Assembly: GCF_041379045.1 (NCBI RefSeq)
Contig: NZ_CP166871.1
Coordinates: 1,302,001 to 1,366,000, forward strand
Source: Thalassotalea ponticola
Lineage (GTDB): Bacteria > Pseudomonadota > Gammaproteobacteria > Enterobacterales > Alteromonadaceae
Direction of reading: 5' to 3'
DNA length: 64,000 bases
The number at the start of each line of letters is the position of its first letter. The first letter of the stretch is position 1. This document shows positions 47,847-56,675 of this stretch, piece after piece. The translations under genes were made by a program, and so were the position numbers. Below the pieces are notes generated by a model. The model saw only the letters and a list, made by a program, of their open reading frames with translations. It did not search any database and was not told the DNA's origin.

Positions 47847-49229
47847 ATGAAATTACCAACCTGTATAACAACAGCTTTGCTGTCGGCCTTTTTGATATTC
47901 GCGAGCGCTGTATCGGCGCCATCTGAGCAAAGTGACAATAGCTTTATCATAAGCAATGTGAATATTGTTGATGTTGAGCATCGGCAGATACTGCACAATC
48001 GAAGGGTTTATGTAAAAGACGGTATCATTGAAACCATTGTTAGTGAACAAGAGCGCGATGTTAAAGCACCTGTTGACGGCATAAAACACTATGACGGTGA
48101 TGGCGGCTTCCTTACCCCAGGACTGATCGATATGCACGTACATATCTATGAACCGGCGGCTTATTTGATGACCTTAAGCCATGGCGTGACTCATGTCAGG
48201 GTGATGAATGGTGTGCCAAAACAATTGCAATGGCGCGACCAAATAGCGACAGGAGAGATGCTCGGCAGTACTTCGACCGTGAGTAGTCCAATAATCTCTG
48301 GTGACAAGGACGCGCTTTTGCAGCACGGTGTAGACACCGCCGAGGAGGCTAAATACGCGGTGGCGACATACCACAAACAAGGCTATGACTTAATCAAGGC
48401 TTATGGCAGTCTCAATCAACAGACACTGAGTGCCATTGTCCAAGAGGCAAAGGCGCGTAATATGCCTGTGGCAAAACACGGTCCTCACGCATCGGGTGAT
48501 ATGCCGCTCACCGAACTAACCGGCTTGCAATCGTTCGAACATGTTGAAGATATTTATCAAGGACCTTTGAATCACCAGTTAAATGGGGATAAATTGCCCG
48601 CTATTGCCAAACAGATCAGCACAGTAAAGGTACCCGTTACGCCAACATTGAACATTTTTTACCAGCTGACAAAATTGAGTAATGAAAAACATCATTACCT
48701 TGAACAACAACCACTAAAGTACACACCGAGTATTATTGAGTTTCAAGCCAAAAGAGATCAGGTAAAACGTTGGTTAACCTCATCAAATCAGATGGCCGCA
48801 CATAACTTGCGGACGATGGAGTTTTTACAACAGGCAACAAAGATTCTCAACCAACACGGGGTTGAGCTACTGGTGGGGTCGGACTCTGGTGTTTTGTTAT
48901 CACCTCATGGTATTGCCACACATACCGAAATGCAACTGATGCAAGAGTCGGGTTTGACTAGCTTTGATGTATTAGCTGCGGCCACAGTAAATGCCGCGAA
49001 GGCGTTAAAACTAGATACGCAAATGGGCAAGGTAGCACGCTCATTTAACGCTGATTTTATCTTTACAAAAAGTAATCCAATTGACGATTTAACAACCCTT
49101 AAACATCCAGCAGCGGTGATCAAAAATGGCCACTGGTACTCTCGCCAGCAACTCAGTGCGATGCGTGATAAAGCTATTGAGGAGCGAAGCCTTTGGCAAG
49201 AGTTTACTACTTTGCTTGAGGCATTGTAG
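47847..49229 (+). CDS. Exported metal-dependent amidohydrolase
   Basis: A 460-residue amidohydrolase with a signal peptide (about 1-24), so it is periplasmic. Metal ligands are His97 and His99 in LIDMHVHIYEP, a Lys in DLIKAYGSL that may be carbamylated, His in PVAKHGPHA and SFEHVEDIY, and Asp in LLVGSDSGV. It resembles the imidazolonepropionase/prolidase-like exported amidohydrolases that cleave peptides or cyclic amides; the substrate is unknown. AGAGGAG fixes the start. It is probably linked to the AraC-type regulator upstream. An octamer repeat follows ten bases after the stop. Confidence 0.87.
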   Translation: MKLPTCITTALLSAFLIFASAVSAPSEQSDNSFIISNVNIVDVEHRQILHNRRVYVKDGIIETIVSEQERDVKAPVDGIKHYDGDGGFLTPGLIDMHVHIYEPAAYLMTLSHGVTHVRVMNGVPKQLQWRDQIATGEMLGSTSTVSSPIISGDKDALLQHGVDTAEEAKYAVATYHKQGYDLIKAYGSLNQQTLSAIVQEAKARNMPVAKHGPHASGDMPLTELTGLQSFEHVEDIYQGPLNHQLNGDKLPAIAKQISTVKVPVTPTLNIFYQLTKLSNEKHHYLEQQPLKYTPSIIEFQAKRDQVKRWLTSSNQMAAHNLRTMEFLQQATKILNQHGVELLVGSDSGVLLSPHGIATHTEMQLMQESGLTSFDVLAAATVNAAKALKLDTQMGKVARSFNADFIFTKSNPIDDLTTLKHPAAVIKNGHWYSRQQLSAMRDKAIEERSLWQEFTTLLEAL

Positions 49230-49238
49230 TGCTACCGC

Positions 49239-49319
49239 CCTAAAGCCTTAAAGCCCTAAGGCCCTAAGGCCCTAAAGCTTTAAAGCCTTAAAGCCTTAAA
49301 GCTCTAAAGCCCTGTAAGC
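49239..49319. repeat. Degenerate 8-bp minisatellite, ten units
   Basis: Ten consecutive units follow the consensus CCTAAAGC (variants CTTAAAGC, CCTAAGGC, TTTAAAGC, TCTAAAGC); the last has an extra base. The array lies between the amidohydrolase stop and the tRNA-derived repeats. Confidence 0.9.
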
Positions 49320-49411
49320 TTTAGATGGTTCCGTTTATTGGAGTCGAACTGTGCTGTTATCTTAGCGACTTATTACAAATCAGTAGCTCAGTTTGATGAA
49401 CGACAAACACA

Positions 49412-49442
49412 GAAAAGCCCCAGTATTACTACTAGGGCTTAT
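49412..49442 (-). terminator. Fourth (distal) terminator of the tRNA unit, type A
   Basis: Stem AAGCCCTAGTA/TACTGGGGCTT with a four-base loop, read on the minus strand and followed by four T. Confidence 0.75.
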
Positions 49443-49542
49443 TGTATAAATGGTGCCGACCCGATTCGGGCATCCTGCTTCATTCTAACTCCTGCATCCA
49501 TGCAGTCGTGCCAGAGATAGCTCCGTTGTCGTCATCCTGAAA

Positions 49543-49574
49543 CAAAAAAAGCCCCCAACTTACGTTGAGGCTTT
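49543..49574 (-). terminator. Third terminator of the tRNA unit, type B
   Basis: Minus-strand stem AGCCTCAAC/GTTGGGGGC-T with a GTAA loop and a run of seven T. It is nearly identical to the copy at 49671-49701. Confidence 0.78.
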
Positions 49575-49670
49575 CTTCGTTTTAAATGGTGCCGACTATC
49601 GGAGTCGAACTGTGCTGTTATCTTAGCGACTGATTACAAATCAGTAGGGCGGTTTGATGGATGACAGATA

Positions 49671-49701
49671 CAAAAAAAGCCCCAACTTACGTTGAGGCTT
49701 T
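49671..49701 (-). terminator. Second terminator of the tRNA unit, type B
   Basis: Minus-strand stem AGCCTCAAC/GTTGGGGCT with a GTAA loop, followed by seven T. Confidence 0.85.
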
Positions 49702-49798
49702 CTTCGTTTTAAATGGTGCCGTTTATTGGAATCGAACTGCGCTGTTATCTTAGTGACTGATTACAAATCAGTAGGGCGGTTCGATGGACGACAAACAC

Positions 49799-49828
49799 AA
49801 AAAAGCCCCAGTATTGCTACTAGGGCTT
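49799..49828 (-). terminator. First terminator after tRNA-Thr, type A
   Basis: Minus-strand stem AAGCCCTAGTA/TACTGGGGCTT (11 bp, one T-G) with a GCAA loop and T run, about 11 bases after the tRNA-Thr 3' end. Confidence 0.88.
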
Positions 49829-49838
49829 ATTGTATAAA

Positions 49839-49914
<76 letters not shown>

Positions 49915-49998
49915 ACACAAAACTGTGTGCAGTAACAGCAATGTATTATTGCTTATACTTTGGCACCGTTAACCGTGATAATCACCATTAACAAAATA

Positions 49999-50074
49999 TG
50001 GTGCCCAGAGGCGGAATCGAACCACCGACACGGGGATTTTCAATCCCCTGCTCTACCGACTGAGCTATCTGGGC
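49999..50074 (-). tRNA. tRNA-Phe (anticodon GAA)
   Basis: A 76-nt cloverleaf with encoded CCA. Acceptor GCCCAGA/TCTGGGC, D arm TAGCTCAGTCGGTAGAGCA, anticodon arm GGGGA-TTGAAAA-TCCCC, T arm TTCGATT. It is the first gene of the leftward tRNA transcript. Confidence 0.97.
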
Positions 50075-50094
50075 GTGTCCTGAAGACGGGCGCT

Positions 50095-50123
50095 ATTAAA
50101 CTGTTTTTCGTTGCATAGGTCAA
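50095..50123 (-). promoter_or_regulatory. Sigma-70 promoter of the tRNA-Phe/tRNA-Thr transcript
   Basis: On the minus strand -35 TTGACC and -10 TTTAAT are separated by exactly 17 bases. A GC-rich discriminator (GCGCCC) follows, as in stringently controlled stable-RNA promoters, and an A/T tract upstream could act as an UP element. The tRNA-Phe 5' end is 20 bases from the -10. Confidence 0.82.
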
Positions 50124-50207
50124 CACTTTTTTTTAAAAAATATTTCGATCGCTTAAAAATAGTTCAATTACGCTGTTTTTTCGTTAACTGAGGGCCAATT
50201 AGTCATA

Positions 50208-50232
50208 TCAGTGGCCAAAAAGTGGCCACTGA
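50208..50232. repeat. 10-bp perfect inverted repeat upstream of the tRNA promoter
   Basis: TCAGTGGCCA-AAAAG-TGGCCACTGA lies between the tRNA promoter and the end of the FadL-type gene. It may be part of the FadL-gene transcript end; there is no good T tract. Confidence 0.6.
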
Positions 50233-50376
50233 GGCGGTAAAGACGTTAAATAGGTATAGCGCATGTTTGATACGCTTTGCACGTCACTTAATACTTTTTT
50301 GCCACTGACAGTGTAACACTGTTGTACGTCGAGCGCCGCGCAAACTGCTGGGGCCTTGAACAAATCATCGACAATA

Positions 50377-51639
50377 CTAAAAGCGATAACCAAGCGTTAC
50401 TTCAAATTGCTCCATAGACAAGCTTATTTGTTGCTGTTGATTGGCAGGGTGTAAACCGCTGATCTGTTTTTTAGGAGAATGCATCACGCTTAGAGATAGC
50501 GCATCACCATTGTTTAGTTGATATTCGTAGCCAGCGGTGAAATGCCATTCTTGCACGCCAGGGGCGAGGATATTAAATAACACTTCTGTTTGCTCAATCG
50601 GTTGCTTGCCGTAACTTATCCCAGCGCGAAAGGTACCTTTGGCAAGGCGATAAGCTAAACCTGCTTTTGCAACCCTCATGTCTCGCCAACCAAATCCCGG
50701 CCCGTACTTGGCACCTAAAAGGTGATCTGTGCTACCCATCATGATCTGCGCAAATGCCGGCATGAAACCATGACCAATTGCGTTAACATCGGCGTATTTA
50801 ATGGTTTGATGGTCGAGTGTTAACAGCAAATCGCCTTGCTGCCACGCCACGCCAACGTTCCAAGTGGTAGGAACATCGAAGCGCCCTTGCTCGGCAAACA
50901 GTCCGCTATATTTATCAAATTTGGTAACCTCTAAAATATCTTGATAGCTAGCGCCCAAAGTCATCTGCTCACTCACCCTGTGTGCAATACCGATACGGTA
51001 CCCATAACCATAGCTATTATCGTAACCTCGGTTTGACACGGCGTCGGGATTTGCTGAAAAGCTCGCAAAACTGGTAAGCCCTTCGGCTGAGAATCGCTGA
51101 TATACCGCAATGGGGGCAAAGCCGATTTGGGTTCGCTGATCGACTTTATAAGCGAACGAGGCGGATAAAAATAGCTGCGACAGATCGACGCCGGTATTGC
51201 CAGCAGCAAATACCGATTTTGCGTAACTGGTATTCATACCACCTTGGGCAAAGGCGGCGATATTCATTGCCCAGCGATCGTTCAGCGTGGTTTTATAGCC
51301 AATGTTTGGGATCGCAAAGCCAGTTTTTCCCGATGTCGTGCTACCGAGTTGCAGTGGCATTTGTTGTGCGGGAATATCTTGTGGTTCAGTACCAGATACG
51401 GTGAATTTACGGTCAGGTAAAAACAAACTTAAATCAATACTCATTTGGTCTTCTATTTGCCAAATACTGCCTGGGTTGTAGGCCCCAGCTATGGCGTCTT
51501 GAGCCGCAGCGGTCGTTGCACCGGCCATTGCCGCGCTGTTGTGGCCATAGCCATGGCGAAAGTAGCCATTGGTCGCGAAAACTGAGCTTGATAACAGGCT
51601 ACCGAGAATAACTATCGACATACCTAAATTTAACTTCAT
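50377..51639 (-). CDS. FadL/OmpP1-family outer-membrane transporter
   Basis: A 420-residue outer-membrane beta-barrel with a signal peptide (about 1-22, ending SSVFA). The mature N terminus TNGYFRHGYGHNSAAMAGA and the AYNPGS motif are characteristic of the FadL/TodX family, and the protein ends with an aromatic residue (GYRF) as barrel proteins do. The family imports long-chain fatty acids or aromatic hydrocarbons. AGGT precedes the ATG. It is monocistronic. Confidence 0.9.
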   Translation of the reverse strand: MKLNLGMSIVILGSLLSSSVFATNGYFRHGYGHNSAAMAGATTAAAQDAIAGAYNPGSIWQIEDQMSIDLSLFLPDRKFTVSGTEPQDIPAQQMPLQLGSTTSGKTGFAIPNIGYKTTLNDRWAMNIAAFAQGGMNTSYAKSVFAAGNTGVDLSQLFLSASFAYKVDQRTQIGFAPIAVYQRFSAEGLTSFASFSANPDAVSNRGYDNSYGYGYRIGIAHRVSEQMTLGASYQDILEVTKFDKYSGLFAEQGRFDVPTTWNVGVAWQQGDLLLTLDHQTIKYADVNAIGHGFMPAFAQIMMGSTDHLLGAKYGPGFGWRDMRVAKAGLAYRLAKGTFRAGISYGKQPIEQTEVLFNILAPGVQEWHFTAGYEYQLNNGDALSLSVMHSPKKQISGLHPANQQQQISLSMEQFEVTLGYRF

Positions 51640-52037
51640 TATATATACCTAAAAATTCGAATTGGCGCGAATTGTATAGCTTTTGGTTATATAGGTATAG
51701 GCTGGTTATAGACTCGAGTCGTCTATCTAATAACCGATTTTCATTGAGTGCACAGCTACGTGATAACAGCGCCAGTGTTGTCACTATAAATTTAGGCTGA
51801 TTTACCACGGCCAATATCGGTGACATTTCATGGGGCAGAGTAAACACCTAATTTGCAGTCATCGCTCAGCGCTCGAAGGTAACAGCGCTCGAGGGCGTGC
51901 AAAAAGTGATATGTATGTTATATAAACAGCAGGGAGAGATGGGCGCGTGTCTTTACATGGCTAAGTGACACGCGCCAATGATTGAACGCTAAAACACATA
52001 CGCAAAAGCTTATGTGCCCAAGCTTAAGCGAAAAAGA
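51640..52037. other. 400-bp spacer between yggX and the FadL-type gene
   Basis: No gene is visible. A 10-bp perfect stem GGCGCGTGTC/GACACGCGCC with a 15-base loop at 51942-51976 lies about 60 bases after yggX and may define its transcript end, although it has no T tract. Confidence 0.55.
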
Positions 52038-52313
52038 TCAGGCTTTGCTTTCAGGGACATAGCCTTCAATTTTCGGCTCTTTTCCTTCAAATAAAAACGC
52101 CACCATGGTTTGTTCAAGAAACTTTCTATCTTCGGCATTCATCATTGATAACTTGTGCTCGTTGATCAACATGGTTTGTTTCTTTTGCCAAATTCCCCAA
52201 GCCTCTTTGCCGATGTTATCAAAAATGCGCTTACCAACGTCACCAGGGTAAAATTGGAAATCTAGGCCGTCGTCTTCTTTTTTAAAGTGTTGACAAAATA
52301 CTTTTCGACTCAT
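52038..52313 (-). CDS. yggX: Probable iron-sulfur trafficking protein YggX
   Basis: A 91-residue YggX-family protein with the hallmark N terminus [20 protein letters not shown] (single conserved Cys) and [20 protein letters not shown] in the middle. YggX protects Fe-S clusters from oxidative damage in enterobacteria. It lies eight bases after mutY, as in E. coli. Confidence 0.96.
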   Translation of the reverse strand: MSRKVFCQHFKKEDDGLDFQFYPGDVGKRIFDNIGKEAWGIWQKKQTMLINEHKLSMMNAEDRKFLEQTMVAFLFEGKEPKIEGYVPESKA

Positions 52314-52321
52314 TGTTATCT

Positions 52322-53374
52322 CTACTTATGGGCAGGGTTTTGCAGGTTATCTAACAGCACTTTTGCCGGGGCAGACAGACCTACGTTCATTGGTTGGCTT
52401 AAATGGTACCAAAGCTGGCGATTATTTTCATTAATATTTGCTGTGTTTGCCAATGGCGTAACATCAACAATAAGCGGGGTTATATCAAGGTGAAAATGTG
52501 AAAATGTATGGCGAAAGGTGTCGAGCTGTTGCTCTGAACTTGCCTGTAAACCAAGTTCTGTCAATTTTTGTTGCAACTGTGACGCATCGGATAACTCGTA
52601 AAAACTATACAGCCCACCCCAAATCCCCGTCGCAGGGCGCTTGTACATTAATATTTGCTGCTCTTGCCTTAACAACAACATAGCGGTTTGTTTAACCGGC
52701 TTGTCCTTTTTCGGCTTTTTACCAGGGAAGTTTTTTTGTTGACCGTGAAAAAACGCCTGACAATCGTCTTTTAATGGACAACTGACACATCCTGGATTTG
52801 AGCGGGTACACACCATAGCTCCTAAATCCATCATCGCTTGATTGTACTGTTGCACGCAAGCTGTTGGGGTGAGTTCTTCCGTTAATTGCCACAATTGCTT
52901 TTCAAACCGCGCTAACCCAGGATAGCCTTCAACCATGTGAAAACGAGCCAACACCCGCTTTACATTACCATCTAAAATGGGGTGGTGCTGACCCAAGCTC
53001 AACGACAAAATGGCTCCCGCCGTGCTTTTGCCAATACCCGGCAGGGCCATCACTTGTTCTATGTCGACTGGAAACTGCCCGCTGTAATCGTCTCGCATAA
53101 TTTGCGCCGCTTTGTGTAAATTGCGCGCTCGGGCGTAATAGCCCAGCCCTGTCCAGTGGTGTAATACGTCATCTTGCGGGGCGTTAGCAAGATCGATAAT
53201 GGTTGGGAATGATTGCATAAAGCGCTGATAGTAGGGAATAACCGTGGCAACTTGAGTTTGCTGGAGCATGATTTCAGAAATCCATACTCGATATGGGGTT
53301 TTATTTTGTTGCCAAGGAAGGTCTTTTCGACCTTGTTCGTCGTACCAAGTCAGCACTTTGTCACTAAATGACAT
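52322..53374 (-). CDS. mutY: Adenine DNA glycosylase MutY
   Basis: A 350-residue base-excision enzyme that removes A mispaired with 8-oxoguanine. The catalytic Glu is in [11 protein letters not shown], the Asp in [10 protein letters not shown], and the [4Fe-4S] Cys pattern C-x6-C-x2-C-x5-C is perfect in [19 protein letters not shown]-terminal NUDIX-like domain recognises 8-oxoG. I chose the ATG giving [15 protein letters not shown], matching E. coli; a start 75 bases upstream is in frame. mutY itself carries an Fe-S cluster and is co-transcribed with the Fe-S trafficking gene yggX. Confidence 0.96.
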   Translation of the reverse strand: MSFSDKVLTWYDEQGRKDLPWQQNKTPYRVWISEIMLQQTQVATVIPYYQRFMQSFPTIIDLANAPQDDVLHHWTGLGYYARARNLHKAAQIMRDDYSGQFPVDIEQVMALPGIGKSTAGAILSLSLGQHHPILDGNVKRVLARFHMVEGYPGLARFEKQLWQLTEELTPTACVQQYNQAMMDLGAMVCTRSNPGCVSCPLKDDCQAFFHGQQKNFPGKKPKKDKPVKQTAMLLLRQEQQILMYKRPATGIWGGLYSFYELSDASQLQQKLTELGLQASSEQQLDTFRHTFSHFHLDITPLIVDVTPLANTANINENNRQLWYHLSQPMNVGLSAPAKVLLDNLQNPAHK

Positions 53375-53559
53375 ATTCGGGGGTTCTCTTTTTATCGCTT
53401 GTGCCGGCTTGCTTTTCAATGCCTGCGTGAATTGCGCCAGTGTAACCAAATCGACAAAGAGAAAAAAGTGCGCATCTTAAATTGGCTCAGGTAAAACTTG
53501 GCAAATCGGCGTTTTGAAACTATTCTTGCGCCATATTCACTGTGTTTAGGTAAGGTGCC

Positions 53560-53901
53560 ATGATTGTATTAGACAAAGCGAAAAACCGCAGTCGCCGTTT
53601 GCGCAAAAAACTGCGCGTTGATGAGTTTCAAGAATTGGGGTTTGATGTAACCTGGTCATTTGCCGACTCAACCACCAGTGAAGACATCGATATGTTTATC
53701 GATCAATTTTTTGCCGAGGCCATTGAACCGCACGGACTCGGCTTTGGCGGTGAGGGCGATTTGCATTGGAGCGGTTTAGTCTGTACGCAAAAGCTCGGTA
53801 AGTGCACAGAGGAAGATCGCCAACGGGTAGAAAAGTGGCTGGTCGAACACGGCGCACAATCGGTCGTGGTGTCACCGCTTTACGATGTGTGGTGGTCGTA
53901 A
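53560..53901 (+). CDS. yggL: YggL family (DUF469) ribosome-associated protein
   Basis: A 113-residue protein matching E. coli YggL through KNRSRRLRKKLRVDEFQELGF, GKCTEEDRQRVEKWL and the end YDVWW. YggL has been reported to bind the 50S subunit; its role is not well defined. It is divergent from mutY and followed by trmB, as in E. coli. Confidence 0.92.
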   Translation: MIVLDKAKNRSRRLRKKLRVDEFQELGFDVTWSFADSTTSEDIDMFIDQFFAEAIEPHGLGFGGEGDLHWSGLVCTQKLGKCTEEDRQRVEKWLVEHGAQSVVVSPLYDVWWS

Positions 53902-54039
53902 CAGAGCTTTTGACAGACAGGCTAATGTCGTTGTGTTTCAGCGGTAAGGCTTTATAATACGCGCCGTTTTCATTTTTTATGCAATGTTATTGACGTTAAC
54001 CTGTCTAACAATCGAAATAATATAGAGAGTAGTGCTTTT

Positions 54040-54768
54040 ATGAGCGATGAACGTGGTCACAAAACCATAGAGCAAGCTGAGGCTGAAGGTAAATATATCC
54101 GCAAGGTTCGCAGTTATGTTAAACGCGAAGGGCGTTTAACCAAAGGTCAAGCGCGAGCTTTGGAAACGTTATGGGATAGCATGGGGCTTAATCACAGTGA
54201 CGGTATGCTAGATATGCACGCTGTGTTTGGCAACAACAACCCAGTAACTTTAGAAATTGGTTTTGGTATGGGTAAATCGCTGGTAGAAATGGCCAAAAAT
54301 GATCCTAGCCGCAATTTTATTGGCATTGAGGTTCACCGTCCGGGTGTTGGTGCTTGTTTGGCATTGGCAGAAGAGCAGGGTGTTACCAACCTTAGAGTAT
54401 ACGAGCACGATGCCATCGAAGTCATTGCTGACTGTATCCCCAAAGGCAGCATTGATACATTGCAATTATTCTTTCCAGATCCGTGGCACAAAGCGCGTCA
54501 CCACAAGCGTCGCATTGTCAAACCTGAGTTTATTGAAAGCGTGCGCCAATTGTTAGCCATTGGTGGTGTTTTTCACATGGCGACTGATTGGCAGAATTAC
54601 GCTGAATGTATGCTAGATGATATGACTGGCGCCCCGGGTTTCAAAAACCTGTCGGCAACTGACGATTACGTACCTCGCCCAGACTCTCGACCACTTACCA
54701 AGTTTGAAAATCGCGGTCAAACATTAGGTCATGGCGTGTGGGACCTACAATTTGAGCGAGTTGACTAA
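54040..54768 (+). CDS. trmB: tRNA (guanine-N7-)-methyltransferase TrmB
   Basis: A 242-residue SAM-dependent enzyme that forms m7G46 in the variable loop of tRNAs. It shows [14 protein letters not shown] at the SAM site, [14 protein letters not shown] (family hallmark) and [12 protein letters not shown] near the C terminus. It is followed by a long bidirectional terminator. Confidence 0.96.
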   Translation: MSDERGHKTIEQAEAEGKYIRKVRSYVKREGRLTKGQARALETLWDSMGLNHSDGMLDMHAVFGNNNPVTLEIGFGMGKSLVEMAKNDPSRNFIGIEVHRPGVGACLALAEEQGVTNLRVYEHDAIEVIADCIPKGSIDTLQLFFPDPWHKARHHKRRIVKPEFIESVRQLLAIGGVFHMATDWQNYAECMLDDMTGAPGFKNLSATDDYVPRPDSRPLTKFENRGQTLGHGVWDLQFERVD

Positions 54769-54810
54769 AACTCAGCAGACGATGACCTGGTAAGCGTCAT
54801 TATCGGCTTT

Positions 54811-54870
54811 TAAAAAAGGGCTGTGCTCTGTTTCGACTATATAGCTTCGAAGACAGAGCGCAGCCCTTTT
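54811..54870. terminator. Long bidirectional terminator between trmB and the carbonic anhydrase gene
   Basis: A 17-bp stem AAAGGGCTGTGCTCTGT/ACAGAGCGCAGCCCTTT (one T-G) with A and T tracts separates convergent genes. Confidence 0.9.
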
Positions 54871-54896
54871 GTTATCCATTCATTTGCTGTTGTTAT

Positions 54897-55418
54897 CTAA
54901 CCAATTACTTTGCCCAGCACGTTGTATCGCTCACCGTTCACCACGTATTGCTCCGCCGCTTGGCTAAGCATGGCTAGGTGTTTTTCATCTAACTGTTTGA
55001 CGACTTTACCTGGGCTACCTAATACCAGTGAGCCATCGGCAATTTTCATATTTTCAGGTATCAATGTATTGGCGCCAATAACACAGTTTTTGCCAATGCG
55101 AGCGCCGTTTAGCACCACCGCATTCATACCTATTAAACTGTTATCGCCAATGGTGCAGCCGTGCAGCATGACTTTGTGGCCAACCGTTACACCCTCACCT
55201 ATGCTAATAGGGCAGTTTGGGTCAACGTGCAGTACACTGCCATCTTGAATATTCGAATTGTCACCAATGTGAATGCTGTCGTTATCGGCGCGAATAACCA
55301 CATTAAACCAAACACTGGTGTTACGGCCCACGTGAGCATCACCAATTACTACCGCCGTTGGTGCAATAAAATTATTACCGGCAAAACTGGGCTGTTTGTT
55401 TTCTATTTGATAAATCAT
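54897..55418 (-). CDS. Gamma-carbonic-anhydrase-family protein (YrdA-like)
   Basis: A 173-residue left-handed beta-helix protein built from hexapeptide repeats (e.g. IGDAHVGRNTSVWFNVVIRA). Candidate zinc ligands are the His residues in VLHVDPN, VTVGHKVMLHG. Family members form trimers. Some are true gamma carbonic anhydrases, while others such as E. coli YrdA have little or no measured activity, so function is uncertain. Confidence 0.88.
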   Translation of the reverse strand: MIYQIENKQPSFAGNNFIAPTAVVIGDAHVGRNTSVWFNVVIRADNDSIHIGDNSNIQDGSVLHVDPNCPISIGEGVTVGHKVMLHGCTIGDNSLIGMNAVVLNGARIGKNCVIGANTLIPENMKIADGSLVLGSPGKVVKQLDEKHLAMLSQAAEQYVVNGERYNVLGKVIG

Positions 55419-55641
55419 AATACGGCAAGATTCCCCAAAAATGTCAAAGTTTGCTGTTTAAAATCTGCGCTATCATTGTTATTTTTTATTTCGGCGCGCC
55501 TCATAATGAACACCCCGCTGTGAAATTGCAATCATTAAAAAATTGTAACCTTTTGAGAATTGCTGTTATATTACAGTTAGGAAGATACTTCCTACTTGTA
55601 GCCCCCACGCTAAAAGTAATTGAATCTATAGGATAATAATA

Positions 55642-55944
55642 ATGTCAGAACCTAATATAGACCCAATAGAGCGCCGTCAATTTTTTCGCATTGATATGGA
55701 AGGTGAGTTAGTTAACTTGGCATGGCATGACGCCGAAGGCCAAGCTCATCAAGTCAAGTGTAAATGCGAAGATTTCTCCCGCGGCGGTTTGCGAATTGAA
55801 TACGATTACGCAATCGCTGTAGGTACCGTGGTGGACTTCAAGTTTCAAGCCGATCACCCCGAAAGCCGAAATCTAACCGCGAAAGTAATCCGTTGCATCG
55901 AACTGCCTAATGGCCGATACAGCATGGGCTTTCAGATGGTTTGA
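55642..55944 (+). CDS. Single-domain PilZ protein
   Basis: A 100-residue PilZ domain with both cyclic-di-GMP-binding motifs: RRQFFRID (RxxxR) near residue 12 and DFSRGG (D/NxSxxG) near residue 49. It should be able to bind c-di-GMP; no output domain is fused. It lies 62 bases upstream of a ParA-type ATPase in the same direction, so the two may be co-transcribed. Confidence 0.88.
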   Translation: MSEPNIDPIERRQFFRIDMEGELVNLAWHDAEGQAHQVKCKCEDFSRGGLRIEYDYAIAVGTVVDFKFQADHPESRNLTAKVIRCIELPNGRYSMGFQMV

Positions 55945-56006
55945 CTGTCTCGTTTAAAACTCATTTTAGATCAATTTAAGAATAATAAACGAAAAGGAAA
56001 CACAAC

Positions 56007-56675
56007 ATGATTTTGTTAGTAGGCGGTGAAAAAGGTGGTAGCGGCAAAAGTTGTTTGGCCCAAAACATTGCAGTATTTTTCGCAAAAGAAAAACAAGCAT
56101 CGGTATTGATTGCCGATTGTGACCCACAGCGCACCACATCCGATTGGATCCACGCGCGTAACAACGACCCTCAATTGGCAACCATTAACTGCATCCAATT
56201 GTACGGTAAAATCCGCAACGACTTATTGAGTTTGAACGAACACTACGATTACGTCATCGTCGACTGTGGTGGTCAAGATAACTTGGCACTGCGCGCGTCT
56301 ATGTCGGTGGCCGATCACGTATTGATCCCATTGCGACCAAAGCGTCGCGACATCAAAACCGCGCCGCACATGGAAGATATGCTCAGCACCTGTAAAATGG
56401 TTAACCCTAAGATGATCGCGTCATTTGTTATCACTCAGTGTCCGTCGTTGCCAAATCAAGCGCGTCGTATCATTGAAGCCAAAGAAGTCTGTGCCTCGTA
56501 TGGCATTAACGTGCTTGAGTCTATTACCTATTCACGTAATATTTACGACGACAGTGAAGAAAAAGGCACCTCGGTATTAGAGATAGAGCCAGATGGCAAA
56601 GCAGCGCAAGAAATACGCGCTATTGCTGAGGAAATGTTAGCCATTAAACAGGAGTCTAGCTATGAGTTTGGCTGA
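56007..56675 (+). CDS. ParA/ParF-family ATPase
   Basis: A 222-residue ATPase with the deviant Walker A motif GEKGGSGKSC at residues 7-16, Walker A' IADCDPQRTTSDW and Walker B YVIVDCGGQD. There is no N-terminal HTH, so it resembles type Ib ParF-like partition ATPases or subcellular-positioning ATPases. AGGA fixes the start. The next gene, coding for a ribbon-helix-helix protein, overlaps by 14 bases, as expected of a partition-type pair. The upstream 60 bases carry the small inverted repeat TCGTTTA...TAAACGA (55950-55992), a possible operator. Confidence 0.87.
   Translation: MILLVGGEKGGSGKSCLAQNIAVFFAKEKQASVLIADCDPQRTTSDWIHARNNDPQLATINCIQLYGKIRNDLLSLNEHYDYVIVDCGGQDNLALRASMSVADHVLIPLRPKRRDIKTAPHMEDMLSTCKMVNPKMIASFVITQCPSLPNQARRIIEAKEVCASYGINVLESITYSRNIYDDSEEKGTSVLEIEPDGKAAQEIRAIAEEMLAIKQESSYEFG

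Larger units (their letters stand above)
49326..49838 (-). repeat. Four tandem tRNA-Thr 3'-half-like repeats with terminators
   Basis: Units start at each TGGTGCCG-like sequence: 49326-49450 (125 bp), 49451-49586 (136), 49587-49713 (127) and 49714-49838 (125). They continue in phase with real tRNA-Thr at 49839. In transcription order (leftward) each unit has an anticodon-arm-like hairpin, a T-arm-like segment and CACCA, preceded by a terminator of one of two types. Units one, three and four keep the anticodon-like loop TTTGTAA, though unit one has a damaged stem; unit two has this part replaced by other sequence but keeps the terminator. The D arm and 5' acceptor strand are missing, so these cannot be functional tRNAs. 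Confidence 0.88.

Noticed and set aside
42505..49229. The cytochrome-sulfatase-amidohydrolase stretch as a polysaccharide utilisation locus
   Set aside because: There is no TonB-dependent receptor, glycoside hydrolase, carbohydrate transporter or formylglycine-generating enzyme in the stretch.
49326..49838. The regular repeat array considered as a CRISPR array
   Set aside because: Units are 125-136 bp, homologous over their whole length with no unique spacers, they match tRNA-Thr, and no cas genes are present.
50208..50393. A 61-codon frame with a TTG start overlapping the end of the FadL-type gene
   Set aside because: It has no ribosome binding site, shifts frame out of the fadL-like coding end, and its stop lies in an inverted repeat. 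Probably chance, although translational coupling cannot be excluded.
51599..51847. Open frame of 82 codons upstream of and overlapping the FadL-type start
   Set aside because: It overlaps the signal peptide region of a well-supported gene in another frame and has no motif or ribosome binding site.
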